DNA of 64,000 bases from Dryococelus australis (Eukaryota; Arthropoda; Insecta; Phasmatodea; Phasmatidae): NCBI GenBank assembly GCA_029891345.1, contig CM057009.1:93852916-93916915 (forward strand), in the 5' to 3' direction. Below are positions 1-10,802 of this stretch, piece after piece. The stretch's first letter is position 1. Every line of letters starts with the position of its first letter. The notes under the pieces are model-generated. The model was not told the origin of the DNA. It was given only the letters and a program-made list of their open reading frames with translations, and made no database searches. The position numbers were made by a program, and so were the translations under genes.

Positions 1-748
1 CACTCACATAAATCCATGATTTAAAAAAACATGACATTAATTTGAAGACTGATGTTTAACATGATCCACCTAAAAATATATATCACCCTTTTTTTGTAAA
101 CTCCTAAATTACAATCTGTCCTGCCACTGCATTCTATTTTACTAGTTGTTAGAAATGTGTCATCAAATATACATGTATAAATAATGAGCCCTGATGCATT
201 TATTTGTGTTATAATAAATAAAACTTGTTTCCACTCTGTGCTTATTATTAAAACAAAACAAAAAATTAGCAACAGTTTGCTTATTACTAGTGCAACTGTT
301 CTGTGTTAATTTATAGTATACTAAATAGCTATTAGTAATGTCAAGGATGCATTCTGGGTGAGCTTGTATCTATACTAATGAGAAAAAAATTGACTCGAGC
401 AACAATGTCATCTTTTTAATGCCTTTAGGTATAAATGTAGTATTAAGTATTAGATTGCACTCTATTCTAGCTATGGAGGTGATGTTTGTCTAATGCGCAG
501 GAGTCTGGCAACTAGTGCCATGGTGTTGGTCAATAAGGATATTGGTTTGGTGAGGAGCAGTGAGTACAGGTTTGGAATCTCGGTGGAGATAATTACCCAG
601 GGTGCCAGATATTTTCGGGATGACAATATCATGAAGTCGGGGAGCAACTGTGGACTCGTTCGGCAGACGACCATGGCAAATCCTCCAAGTGTAGTTGTTG
701 TCTCCTCGTAGAATAAAATTAATACTGACTGAGTAACTCCCTTACTTG
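1..748. other. AT-rich stretch without a recognised gene
   Basis: This stretch is AT-rich. A short open frame at 493-711 (plus) lies in locally GC-richer DNA but has no motif I recognise, and its antisense is equally open. I see no RNA gene or transposon end. Confidence 0.5.
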
Positions 749-1036
749 ATGCATTGTGGGATATCTGGGCTCCTCACACACCCATACGAAGCACTGTTAC
801 TTGTTATGCCAACTCGTGACCCTGTTACTTGTTATGCCAACTCGTGACCCTGTTACTTGTTATGCCAACTCGTGACCATTTCAAATATACTTGCACAGTA
901 AATTACACTGAGAAAATTGGCAGGAGAAGGCTTAAATAAGCCTTGCGGCGAACAGGAAATAAACCACACGTGGTACCTAGTCACTGCTGTGATTTATTCA
1001 GTTACATGAATACATTCCCGTTGGGAAAAGCTTACA
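749..1036 (+). mobile_element. Possible LTR fragment (plus orientation)
   Basis: The order of signals resembles an LTR: a TG start, a TATA-like CTTAAATAAG near 930, an AATAAA near 958-964 and an end in TTACA. It is followed by TTTGGTGCTGCTTACGAACC, which could be a primer-binding region. No second LTR and no matching internal genes were seen, so this is a weak structural call. It could equally be ordinary repeat-rich DNA. Confidence 0.25.
794..877. repeat. 3 x 28 bp perfect tandem repeat
   Basis: Three identical consecutive 28-bp units begin CTGTTACTTGTTATGCC and end CTCGTGACC (794-821, 822-849, 850-877). They lie inside the possible LTR. Perfect identity suggests recent expansion or slippage. 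Confidence 0.95.
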
Positions 1037-1764
1037 TTTGGTGCTGCTTACGAACCCGTCAGCTCGGGTGATACTGTGAAAAGACACATGGTCACATAAA
1101 ATAAATTAGGTGGAATGTAAGCCTACTCAGGTGATGCAAGCACTGGGTAGGTGCGAGGGGCGGTAAAGTCTCAGGCAGCTGAAATACGAAAAAGGTTCCA
1201 GTATGCTAAATAACTATTGTAGTGAAATGATTAGTCCAACATGGTGTTGGCTGCCCGAGTGCGCGAAACACAAGCCCCGATGTGACGTGGCACACCCCTC
1301 ACAAAGATGAACAACTACTGAACTTTCTCCATGCGGCGTGCCGGCCGGCTTGGTGGCCTGGCACCGTGCGCTGCAATACTTCCTTGCATACATCATTTGC
1401 AAATCAGACACATACCCTGCATGCCGGTTGTTACATATTGTTTCTAAAATTAACCCTGTAAATAATATTCATTATATCAAAACATTGCACTGGGAGGGAT
1501 GATGTAGATATGAAAGACACTTGAATGAACATTACAGGAAATTACAAAAAGACACTTTGTAAACACTGAGGGCTTTAGGGCTGCGAAGGCAGACGTCTTT
1601 ATTAGTTGTGTCACCTTGCATAAACGTACCTTGCCCTTTAATTGCACAAATTAATTTAACAAATTTTACAGGGTCTACTTTCAGATTCCTGCACCACACG
1701 CATGTGGTCGTGCTCACTCTACTGGCCACCTGGTACGGCTGGCAAACGTGATAAGGGGAAGGGG
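1037..1764. other. Probable 3' flank of gypsy element A1
   Basis: No coding sequence is recognised here. It lies directly downstream (minus strand) of the acidic tail of element A1 and has an AATAAA on the minus strand near 1,600, so it may hold the decayed 3' UTR or LTR. No matching 5' LTR could be found, so the element border is not defined. Confidence 0.3.
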
Positions 1765-2676
1765 TCAACATGGGCACACATCAACCCCCCTGCCCTTGCG
1801 AGACTGTTTGCAGCCGCATACGTCACTGATGACAGACACACCTCCTTGTGTCTGTCCTTCATTGATGTAGCATGTAGGGACATCTAGCCAGCTCCCTACG
1901 TTGTGAAACCGCCGGCTGCTGCCATTGTTCTGCATGTTCTTGCCGTCGCTATGGTGCTCACACGTGTGGCATGCCGAAGGTGGCCGGCATTGGTGTGCTG
2001 AGTGGTGGACCTCGTACGAGTTGTATGATCCTCCGTCATCGCTGCCACTGCTACTGTCCTCATGCATAACCCCACATCGCTGCCCTTAGCTAGTCGGACT
2101 AGCGACTACTGCGGGGTTGGAGTCATCCTCTGGTGAGTCCCCAGCTGGTGTTGGCACCATTGCATCTTCTGTCGTGCTGTCCCCCTCGATGATCTGCGTC
2201 CCATTTATGGGTGTCACATCAACAGGCATCGCATCGTCTCCTGAGGGATGCTCTCCCAGAGGTGTCTTCATTGTTTGCAGTTTCGGGTCTCTTCGGGTTA
2301 CGCTGGTAGCTGCTGCACCATCGATCTCCGTGGAGCCGGCTGTCGGATGCGCCCTGACTGGCGCCACTGCGCCGGGCGACATTGTGTCTTGGGCACCCAC
2401 TGCTTGTGGTCCTGGGGCAGGTACTGACCCACTTCTCGTGCTTGTTGTTCCCCCCTGGAGCTCGTACTCGACGGCACCGTTGTTAGCCTCCAGGTCTCGT
2501 GCACCTCCTCCGTGCTGTGTGTGCATCTCCCCTCTTGCATGCTGTGCGCTGTTTCCAGCAGATGTTGAGGCAGTGTCTGTCCTAGGTGCGACGCGCCCTC
2601 CATCATCCGAGCCTATGTCATCTCGGCACCTTGGGGACATGGTCTCGTCCGGTGTCTGTGACATGGCGTCATCCAA
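1765..2676 (-). pseudogene. A1 polyprotein C-terminal tail (acidic, low complexity)
   Basis: Two minus-strand frames (2,676-2,086 and 2,067-1,765) continue from the integrase C-terminal domain through a frameshift near 2,640. They are rich in Asp, Ser, Thr, Pro, Gly and Ala, including SSSGSDDGG, and contain no catalytic motif. This kind of tail after the integrase GPY/F domain is seen in some gypsy polyproteins. The region is more GC-rich than its neighbours. No env gene is apparent, so A1 is probably a non-env gypsy. That the tail belongs to the pol frame is inferred from its position. Confidence 0.5.
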
Positions 2677-4042
2677 TGGGGAACCTCCTGTGGGAGGTGC
2701 TGCCCACTCTCCTCCTCTCTACCTTGCTCCACGGGCTTGGCAGGAGTTGCACCGTCATGGGTGATGTTGTCACCAGCCTCGTCGCCGCGGACGTCTTTGG
2801 GTGACAGGTGTATGGCATCTCTGTGATACTTGCTCATCCTTCTTCCCACGCAGACCAAGTAGGTGGTTGGTCCTAGCCCCTTGATAACCCGGTGTGGGCC
2901 TGTCCATCGCGCGGCAAGCCCGGCGCAGAAGTTTTCGCAGACTGCCGACTGCAGATGAGCTTTCACATACACTAGCTGTCCGGGTTCGAGCATGGGTGTG
3001 GGTCTGGTTGCTCGTCGGGACCCACCCAGCTGCCTACCTTTCCTACCTCTCTCTCTGCTCTGTCTCTCTGCCTCCTCCTCTCTCGTCTTGCAGTGCTATC
3101 TTCCGTACTCCCGCTTGTGCTGTTGCATGGGCAGTTCCTTTCGCCAGGAAGCTTGATGTTTTGACCCAACAGGACGTATGCAGGTGTCCGGCCTGCTGTA
3201 GCGTTCACACGGTGGTGGAGGGTGAAGAGGGCAGCGGGCAGGTGGTCTGCCTAGCTGGTGTGTACCTCACCCATACGAAGCCGCAGTTGTACCTTCAGGT
3301 CCTGGTTGTGGCGCTCCGTTAGGTTGGCTCTGGGGTGGTACACCGCCAACTTCAAGTGTTGTACCACCTACTGGGTGCACTTCACTTGCCACTTTCTTCC
3401 TATGAACTGTGTTCCGTTGTCCATTAGCACTTGCTTGGGGTAGCCCCAGTGGGGGAAAAATTCCCGTTCCAGTACTTGCGCTATGTTGGTAACCCTAGCA
3501 CTGATTATCTCATAGGCCTCCACCCAAGGTGAGAAGTTGTCGATGACGACCAGGATAAACTTTTTTCCGTTGGGGGTATGAGGGTACGGCCCCATTAGGT
3601 CCAGGCTTATGGTCTCGAACAGTAGTTTCGGTAGGCAGGGCTGATGCTGGTGTACCCCATCTGTCCTGCGTGATTTGAATGTTTGCCACATAACACATTT
3701 TTGCACGTATTTGCGTACGTCGCACGAGAGTCCTGGCCAAAAGAAATGCTGTCTGACATTTTGGATTGTCTGCTGTGCACCTGGGTGCCTTGATACGTTA
3801 CTTGCGTATGCGTGTTCAAATACTTTCTCCCTACACATTGCTGGTACAAACAGATGCCATTTCGTGTTGTTCGCAGTGCACATTTCCAACCTCCCTTTCA
3901 TCACACGCCACTGTTCCACGGTCTCTCTCTCACATTTCTCCTTTCTCTCTCTTCCTAATGCACAACTGTCTTGTGCCTCGACTATTTCCTGGTACAGTGT
4001 GTCTACAAGGATATCACAGTCCATAGCTTGTACCTGGTTCAT
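2613..4042 (-). pseudogene. A1 integrase
   Basis: This is the DDE integrase that would insert retrotransposon cDNA. The 4,042-3,368 frame begins with an HHCC-type zinc finger; the second pair reads CVMW instead of CxxC, so one zinc ligand is lost. The core follows with the first Asp in SLDLMGPYP, then VIDNF, and the second Asp in LMDNGTQF. A stop at about 3,368 interrupts it. The frame beyond keeps the catalytic Glu in LTERHNQDLK (near 3,310). The C-terminal GPY/F-type domain is visible at 2,993-2,760 (RWTGPHRVIKGLGPTTYLV). The order and spacing are typical of Metaviridae. Confidence 0.85.
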
Positions 4043-4049
4043 TTGTTCC

Positions 4050-4599
4050 TCTCAGAATAACTCTTGCATGCTGGGGGGAGAACTTCATCCCATTCTACAT
4101 CGTCTGTAACCACTATACTTGCATCGGGTGCGCGAGATAATGTGTCTGCCAGTTGATTCTCCTTCCCGGGGACGTGCTCTACCGTGAAATCATATTACTG
4201 TAGGAGCAAAGCCCACCGGGTGAGTTTACTGCGAGCCTCTTTCATCGCATGTAGATAAACGAGGCACCTGTTGTCTGTTCGTAACGTGAAACATTTGTAT
4301 TCCAAGTAGGAACGGTACTTTTTAACTGCCCACACTATTGCCAACATTTCTCACTCATTTACATCATATCTGCACTCTACTTGTCCCAACTTCACGCTGG
4401 CAAAATCTCGGACTTGCTTCATGCCGTCCTCCCCGCATTGATACAAAACGGCACCCAGGCCCTCTTGACTGGCGTCCATCTGCAAGTGGAGGTGATTGCC
4501 TGGCTCATAGTGTGCTAGTTTGGGGCAAGAACGGAAACTTTTCTTTATTGCTTGGAATGAAGTTTCTTCTGCGTCTCCCCACACAAACCGCTTCTGCAT
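4050..4599 (-). pseudogene. A1 RNase H domain
   Basis: The 4,599-4,351 frame has the Asp of the first RNase H motif (LQMDASQEGLGAVLYQ). Reading on through a frame break, 4,330-4,080 shows TDNRCLVYL and the linker HVPGKENQLADTLSR, which is typical of the RNase H to integrase linker in gypsy elements. The enzyme would remove the RNA strand during reverse transcription. The frame is broken and not functional. Confidence 0.8.
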
Positions 4600-4664
4600 G
4601 AGAATAGATCTGTGAAAGGGCAGTAATTATTTTGAAATCTTGGATGAACTCTCTTAACCAATAA

Positions 4665-4886
4665 CTATGTCAAAAACTTGTGGAGCTGTTTGCATGTGTG
4701 TGATGCCGGATGGTTCTCTATTAAGTTCAACTGTTCTGGATTAGGTGTGTTTCCATTCTCGTCTACAATGTGCCCTAAAACTTTCAACTTGCTTTTACCC
4801 AAATGGCATTTATTCGCAGTGCAGGTAAGTCCATTGATTGTGAGCCTCTCTATACCATGGAGACGTGATGTATGTGCTCCTCCCAA
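4665..4886 (-). pseudogene. A1 reverse transcriptase, C-terminal (thumb) fragment only
   Basis: The peptide ANKCHLGKSKLKVLGHIVDE followed by NGNTPNPEQ matches the end of gypsy RT just before RNase H. The same block occurs in element A2 near 18,130-18,220. The palm, including the catalytic YxDD box, is absent upstream. Gag ends at about 5,108 and only about 220 bases separate it from this fragment. Confidence 0.8.
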
Positions 4887-5107
4887 CTGCTCCGTTACTT
4901 ACTTGGCTAGTAGCGACCATAATTATGTGATTGCTAGATGTTATGTCACTGGGATTCACGAAACGAAGCTGCACGAAATTGTGTGATGCGGCCTTTTGTT
5001 GCCTTTTGTCTGACACCCACTCACCTGCTGAATGAATGCCTGCTGCTGTGTTTTGCCGATTTTTGTTGACGTGACCAGGTCGGAAGAAACATCAGTCTTC
5101 TTCGCCC

Positions 5108-5512
5108 CTACTGGCCATTTCCCTGTCTTCTTAGTGTTGGCCCTTTGTAGGTATCCAGGTGCGGGTTGTTGGGGAATGCACAATGCAAGTGGAAAACAGT
5201 CGCTGGTCGACAGTAGCGACATGGGTTCGCGGGTGGCTGGCTGTTGTCAAACCGCACTCGTGTTTGCCCAGTGTTCCCGTGTGTACTGTTACTTGGCTTA
5301 TCACCGCGGCGTGGAATGTTTTCACTGTTCACACGTGCACTCTCCTGTTCTGGTTTGTTCATGAACTGTTTCGCGGGACGGTCGGCCCGGTCCCGCTGCA
5401 TGTTGTTGTCACTGCCTTTTTGCTCGTGCCTCCATTGTGCGATCCCGTTCTCACGAAGCGATGACTTCCAGTTTTGTTTCAGGATGGTAGCAGCCTTGAG
5501 GACTTCCTCCAT
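5108..5512 (-). pseudogene. A1 gag C-terminal region
   Basis: This is a basic, Asn- and Gln-rich frame downstream of capsid. It contains a CRYC pair and HLHC, which may be the remains of a CCHC zinc knuckle, but the spacing is not canonical. It ends where sequence is missing before the RT thumb. A 14-bp direct duplication just upstream (about 5,543-5,570) disturbs the capsid to nucleocapsid join. Its identity as nucleocapsid rests mainly on position. Confidence 0.45.
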
Positions 5513-5566
5513 TTGCTGTTTAAGGAAGGTAGTAGGGCAGCCCTGTATTCCGGCCCTGTATTCCGG

Positions 5567-5944
5567 TTAGGCGGTTTTGGCATTTATTTTCAGTGCCTCG
5601 CGATCTGGCAGTTGCAGGTGGAATCGTTTGATCAGATGTGCCTTTTGCATGATGAACGTTGGTAGTTGTTCACCAGGCTGTTGCTCCTGCCAGTGTAACT
5701 TGCTTTGCACTTGTAGGGATGTAAACATGCTTCCATATCGGCACTGGAAAGTGTGCACGATCTCTTCCCACTGCATGCCGTAGTGGTTTACACCGCCCCA
5801 CCACTTCCCTGCTTCTCCTTGTAATTGGCCGCCCATGCAACTGGCCCACTCGTCTTCACTCACCCCGTAGCATTTCAGACATGGTGTGCACTCCTTTAAG
5901 AAAGCGCTGGGGTCTTCGCTTGTCATGCCAGTAAATGTCGGCAA
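5567..5944 (-). pseudogene. A1 gag capsid (retrotransposon gag type)
   Basis: The frame begins PTFTGMTSEDPSAFLKEC and continues through GEAGKWWGG and FQCRYGSMFTSLQVQSKL to the Gln-rich PGEQLPTFIMQKAHL. This is the layout of the retrotransposon gag family that builds the virus-like particle. The A2 copy has the same blocks (LQGFPGLPTKDPTTFLHDC, then FVGTFPFL and KPDEFLSTF). The frame is short and ends in a stop. Confidence 0.75.
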
Positions 5945-6016
5945 GTGTTGAAATTGTGTCGATGTTCGTTTCAGGTTACTCGTGGTGTCTGGGCTGCTTC
6001 TGTCTTGTTTTGCTTC

Positions 6017-6893
6017 TCATTGCGGTTCGCTCTCTTGTTGCCAGCTAGACGCAGGTTGCGGTCTGTAGCAATTGACGGGAAAAGATGTTAGAGGTGTCGG
6101 TGCCAGAAAATACATGGGAAATATGCTGCATATTTGTTGTGGAAATATTGGTGTTGGTTGATAGGCAGAAAATTGCGGTAGGTAAGGTGTCATCAGTGGG
6201 AGTGGTAAAGGTAACGGGGATAGGGTTGGCAATGGTTGCGAGCACTGACCATGTGGTGCCGGATGATGGACAGCTGTCACGGGGGCCCCACTCGCAGGTG
6301 ACATGTGGTTGCCGATATACTCGGCCTTGCAGTGTACTTCCTCTGCATACGCTCCCTTTTCGTCTGTTCCTTCACTCTCGATGTGACATACCGTGTTTAC
6401 CGTGGTGATGCAATCTTCGTCCATTTTCATTGATTGCATATTGCTTCCCGTGCTGTATTCTGCTTGGCACACTTAATCACTGGGCTGGTTGCCCGTGAGT
6501 AAGTCATTTGAAATGTTAGTGATCACTGTCTGTTTCAACTGTCCAACACACTCGTCGCAAATGAACCTCAATCCAGTTGCAGTGTGTAACTCCATGTGAC
6601 TCATGCATTCTTGGTGCACATGTGCTCTTTGTGGCTTCCGATCCTGTGCACAACAATCTCCTGCACAAATGTAACTGGTGTAGATTTTGAATTTCGTTGC
6701 TACTGTCCAAATGTTCTGTCACTTGCTCTTCTCCATGGTTACTCGTGATGTGGTTGCTTGACGGGCTGGTCTTTTGATCACACTTGCAAAATTGGGTCCC
6801 CATTTTGTATCTGTCTACCACATCCAGTGGTTTTTGATGCAGACACTGCAGAGACAGTGGTGCCGGTGCACTGTACTGCATCTGACCAGCCAT
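6017..6893 (-). pseudogene. A1 gag leader with Cys/His clusters
   Basis: Upstream of capsid are two frames, 6,893-6,516 and 6,472-6,017. Reading between frames gives paired cysteines (CLHQKP, FCKCDQK, ICAGDCC, then a His-Cys pair and FICDECV), similar in arrangement to PHD-type zinc fingers. The second frame is Pro-rich and probably a linker. The related element A2 has comparable Cys/His clusters at the same place, so the leader looks like an inherited family feature. The role is unknown; nucleic acid or chromatin binding would be a guess. Confidence 0.5.
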
Positions 6894-7099
6894 GGTGGTT
6901 TGACAACACTACCACATGAGCATGGAAGCACGAGCGTGGAAGCGAAGTACGTGGCAGCACGATAGCGTGGTTGTGCAGTGCAGAAATATTGTGGGAGTAC
7001 TGCAGTCCTGTACGGCATGGGCAGGGGTCAACAAACAGCTGGCTCTCAGCTGCTCCACTCGGCACACAGCGGGGAGTGTGAGGTGAGGAGCGACCCCCT
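6894..7099. other. Junction between gypsy A1 and gypsy B1
   Basis: This is a GC-richer stretch between the start of the A1 gag leader and the point near 7,100 where gag-like, A/C-rich coding of element B1 begins. It could be the A1 5' leader or a truncated A1 LTR. No primer-binding site or terminal repeat was recognised. Confidence 0.3.
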
Positions 7100-8470
7100 T
7101 GTTCAGAAGTGTTTTGTTGTGTTGTGGTATCTCTGTCCCTGTGTGTTGAAATTATTGTCTCTTGTGTTATATGAATTTTGTTGGGTATAATTAGTTCTGT
7201 TCTGTATGTTACCTCTGAAGTTGGATGTACCTCTTGGATTCTAGTGGTGGTTCTAGTAATGTGTGTTTTGGGGTGCATTGTATGTTGTTCTGTGTTGGAA
7301 TGTGTTATTTTGTTGGTACATTGGTCGGGGTGTGTAGTTTGTGATGTATGCCCGGGGTGGTGTAGGTTGCCCTCATTGTGTTTTATGGTGGTTGGTTCTG
7401 TAGTGGTTCTGGCAGATGCTTTGTGGAAGGTGTATAGCTGTGTTCTGCTGTTGTTGGAGAGTGAGTTGTGCAATCTCTTGTTATAATTTAGTAATTTCTG
7501 CCTCAAGTTTTGTGGAATCGGGGTTGGTATATCCATGTGTAAGTGTTTGTGAGTATTTGTACATCCTTACATCGATACTTTTGAGTACGGTAATCATGTG
7601 TGTCAGTGTATCAGTGGGATGGCCAATAAGTTTATCGGCTATGGAGGAGAGTAGGGAACGCCACAGAACATTAAGAAACTCATGATCTGACATGTGTGAG
7701 TGATATTTGTTTCTGTAGTAAGACATAGTTTGTACATGTGTCAAGGTGTCCTCTCCTACAGCCTGTTTATTATTATATAGTAGATGTTTGACTCTCTCTG
7801 TATCTGCTGGTGCCGTGAACGTGTCTGTGAGGGCTTGTTTTAGGGCTTCCCATGTGATAGGTTGTTGACGGTTGTGGTTGATATTTTTGAATGTGTGTAT
7901 GGCAGGTCTGTGGAGGCAGTATTTCTCTGGTGTGTCCCATTGAGTATTGTCGGCTACTTACTCGAATTCCTCCAAAAATTCATAAATGTCATCTTCTTTT
8001 TGCGTGCCGGTGAATTTTGGTGGTTTCTCGGGTTTCAAAAGGATAATCTGTAGGGGTTGGGGATTGGCCATGATGAGTATGCTAGGTAAGGGATTATCGG
8101 TGTGGGTGTTGTAGTAGTGGTTGGTGAGAGGGGGTGGGGGTGTGCGAGGTTTAAGGTAGCCTGTTGTGAGCTGGTCGTAATTAGGAAACCCTAAAAATTC
8201 TGATGTTGGTGATGTTGAGGGAGAGTGATAGTACTCAGTGTCTTGTGTAGTTGGTGGTGTGTCCAGTGAAGGTGGTGGTTGGGTGGTTTGGAATGAGGCT
8301 GCATTATTTTGATTGTGTATGTCAGTGTTAATAGTGGTTCCTGTACTTTGTGTTAGTGCTCTTTGTTTATCGCGTGCACCCAGCACGTTCTCGAGTTCGC
8401 TGATATCAAGTAAAACACGTTTAATGAGGTTTGTAATAGCTGATTGTTTCTCATGATGACATGTTTCCAT
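7100..8470 (-). pseudogene. Gypsy B1 gag
   Basis: Minus-strand frames 8,470-7,958 and 7,536-7,100 are separated by stops. The first ends with LLKPEKPPKFTGTQKEDDIY followed by EFLEEFE, the start of a gypsy capsid. The second is very rich in Thr, His, Asn and Gln. The matching gag of element B2 (43.4-42.4 kb) has PTFSGENHASVEEFLDTF at the equivalent place. The coding strand is strongly A/C-rich. Everything after gag is missing here, because the frame stops where element A1 begins. Confidence 0.75.
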
Positions 8471-9045
8471 GTACTCTGTAATAGTGTTGTGTCGTATCGC
8501 ACACTTTGTGTGATCTTATAGCTTATACAATTTACAAAGAGAAGAATGTTGCGGAAACACTCCTAAACACACAAAAACAAGTGTGGTGTTTCTGTTAAAC
8601 AAGGGAACAGATGTCCCGGCATGCAATTAAAAGCAATTTATACATGCATTAAAATTTGCACAGAAAAGCATAAGCAGTAACAAGAGATAAGGGAAGGGCC
8701 ATACGTTGCTGCGCTGTGGCAAGGTCTGCTGCATGATTACACTGCGTCATGCACGTGGCGCATTAACCTACCTCAATTGACACGTGCTGGCCTTAGCCAC
8801 AGGGAAGCTAACAGCTGCTCGCATGCTTGGGTTTGATATAATCTGACCTAAAGGCTTGAATTGAATAATTGTTGTAATTTACTGCTGCAGAAAGGGAATG
8901 CTTTAATTCTATGCCCGTTGTGGTTGGTGTGAATCACTGCCCCGTGTTTTTTGCTGCAAACATCTATTTTAGCAACTTGAATTACATGTGTGGTGGAGTT
9001 TTCTGCTTGGCAATGAGAGGTGGGGAAATACCGTGCCACCACCAG
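8471..9045 (-). other. Gypsy B1 untranslated leader and primer-binding region
   Basis: This lies between gag and the LTR. The 8,700-8,830 part matches the leader of element B2 (43,715-43,850), sharing for example CAGCTGCT and flanking blocks. On the minus strand the LTR is followed by one base and TGGTGGTGGCACGG, a possible primer-binding site. The B2 leader has TGGCACGATCCACCTCGTG at the equivalent place. The tRNA primer was not identified. Confidence 0.55.
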
Positions 9046-9616
9046 TGTAGTGGTACCCTTCCTAGCACCTATAACTCCTGCTAGGTTGGGGCCTACGTGG
9101 GGGGTAGCTAACTGCTAATACTATTCAATGAGAGAAGAGGGTTTCTATAAAATCTTTATTACAATAACTTGATCACGATGGAACAATATAATATAAGAAT
9201 ACAAATGACAATATAACCTTAACTACAGTTACGTTACTCCATTTGGAATGTGTTACAATACTAAACACAATACTTTTACTTTACTCAGAATCTCTTCTCA
9301 TACACCAGGATACAAATTGCCCTAAATGCCTAACCTTACCATGTATATTTAAGTCTTTATGATGGGGCCTCGAGATCAGGAATGCTACTTTACTGTCTGG
9401 CCGGATTTATACTCACCAATAAGAACAGCTGTGTAGAATGCAGATAGCTGGAGCTCCTCCGGACACTGTAGTCTTCTGCTTCGTGCCACTCCGGCACTGA
9501 CGTTGACACTGTATGAGCTCTCGCTGCCACTTGGGGAGGGGGGGAGGGGCTACTCGCTCAGGAATCTATAATTAGAACCTTAACTTGTCATGTGCGGCCC
9601 CCAGGAGTCCGCTACA
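9046..9616 (-). mobile_element. LTR of gypsy B1 (5' LTR, minus strand)
   Basis: This 571-bp segment has matching ends, TGTAGTGG on the plus strand and CCGCTACA at the other end, giving the normal TG...CA form on the minus strand. Its minus-strand start (TGTAGCGG) and inner layout (AATAAA region, G-rich run, CTCC-rich block) resemble the two LTRs at 33.5 and 45.7 kb. It abuts the B1 leader. The other LTR of B1 is not in the window. Confidence 0.65.
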
Positions 9617-10110
9617 GCTCACTCGTATTCTATCAGTAGGGGTTCAGCCCTCTTGGGGAGTGTCTTGTACAGTAACCCTGAGGCGATGAACGTGAGTTTT
9701 GACTTGCTAGTTTCGGAGTGATTCCGCAGGTATGTCCAGGTGCACCAGACACACACCTCTGGAATCCTGGTCTTATTGAGACTGTAGCCTTATGCAATCT
9801 CCAGGAAACCCAAGGGGTTCGGCCCACTTGTAGGTATTCTACAGAGGTTGCTTAGTTAGTGTTTTGAACCCCTAGTTACCAATGAATTCCACAATTTAAA
9901 ATAGATTAACATTTTTAATGAATAACGAGTAAGAAATAACTAACTCACCAAAGGATTAAATTTTACTTACCAAATTTATTACAGCTTTGGAAGACAATGT
10001 GGATAATGGTTCTGTTAAACCAAGCTATAATTAATCATAAATCAAATCAGTATTTATGTGAAGTCAAGTAAAGGTGAACCTGATTATTAAATTCCAACTC
10101 CAAATTAAAA
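9617..10110. other. No recognised feature
   Basis: This is mixed-composition DNA flanking the B1 LTR. Short frames are present but have no motifs. Confidence 0.4.
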
Positions 10111-10116
10111 ACTTCC

Positions 10117-10802
10117 ATGCAGCTAATACACAATTTACAGCAAATTATTGAGGGGCGGTTTATGCCGAGAGGGAACATTGTTAAGGCCTACTACCTCGGA
10201 AGTCAAGGAGGAACTTGGGTAAGGAGGTGCAGGAGTGAGTACAATGGGTTACCTTCAAATTTTTCACCAAGGGATTTTTCCGTGGGCTGCGGGGTAGTTG
10301 CTGGAGTTGCTGGAAGAGCAAGCTGCTGGAGCTGGAGGTTAAGAGCCTTTGCAAGCTGTAGAGGATGATGGGCCTTCTTCAGGCTTGGTGAGGATGGTGG
10401 CCTTCTTCAGACTGAGGAGAGCCCTCCAGCATCTGCAGTCGGTAGGCTGGCAAACTCTGCAGAGAGTATTTTCAGTGCTCCTTGTATATCCAAAATCTCA
10501 GCTTCGTAGCTGTCACAGTGGTGCAGGTGTTAGCCTTCCATCGCAGGGGTAGATTATTTCAGGGCATTGGGCGGTGCCACACATTTCTTATTGCCCTGGA
10601 TGGAGGCTGATGACATAGTTACCGCCTTCTCTTGAGGCACGGCGGCAATGACGTCACTGGTCACAAGGGTGCTGCTCTCCTGCTGTGACTCTGCTAACTT
10701 TCTTATCTGCTCTAGCGTGTCTGTGGCTTGGCGGGTAAAACAATCCTCAGGCTTGAGAGTGGCGAACGTATGCCAAATTCTGGGTGGGCAGTATAATTTC
10801 AA
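10117..10802 (-). other. GC-richer patch with an unrecognised ORF (10,554-10,802, minus)
   Basis: The minus frame encodes 82 residues including CFTRQATDTLEQIRKLAESQ, which could form an amphipathic helix. The surrounding 600 bases are more GC-rich than the flanks and contain a local duplication of TGGCCTTCTTCAG-like segments near 10,370-10,410. It resembles the edge of another retroelement gag, but I do not recognise a family and would not call it a gene. Confidence 0.25.

Larger units (their letters stand above)
1765..6893 (-). mobile_element. Ty3/gypsy retrotransposon A1, decayed
   Basis: The minus-strand pieces are in normal gypsy order: zinc-finger-like gag leader, capsid, end of gag, RT thumb, RNase H, integrase with zinc finger and catalytic core, GPY/F-type C-terminal domain and a long acidic tail. 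The pieces lie in different frames and are separated by stops. Protease and the RT palm are missing between about 5,108 and 4,886. Family relatedness to the element at 15.3-19.7 kb is seen in capsid, RT thumb and integrase. LTRs were not identified. Confidence 0.85.

Noticed and set aside
794-877. CRISPR array
   Set aside because: The 28-bp units are directly adjacent with no spacers, and the genome is eukaryotic.
2117-2764. 215-residue plus-strand frame antisense to the A1 tail
   Set aside because: It is the shadow of the GC-rich acidic tail on the minus strand and has no domain or start context.
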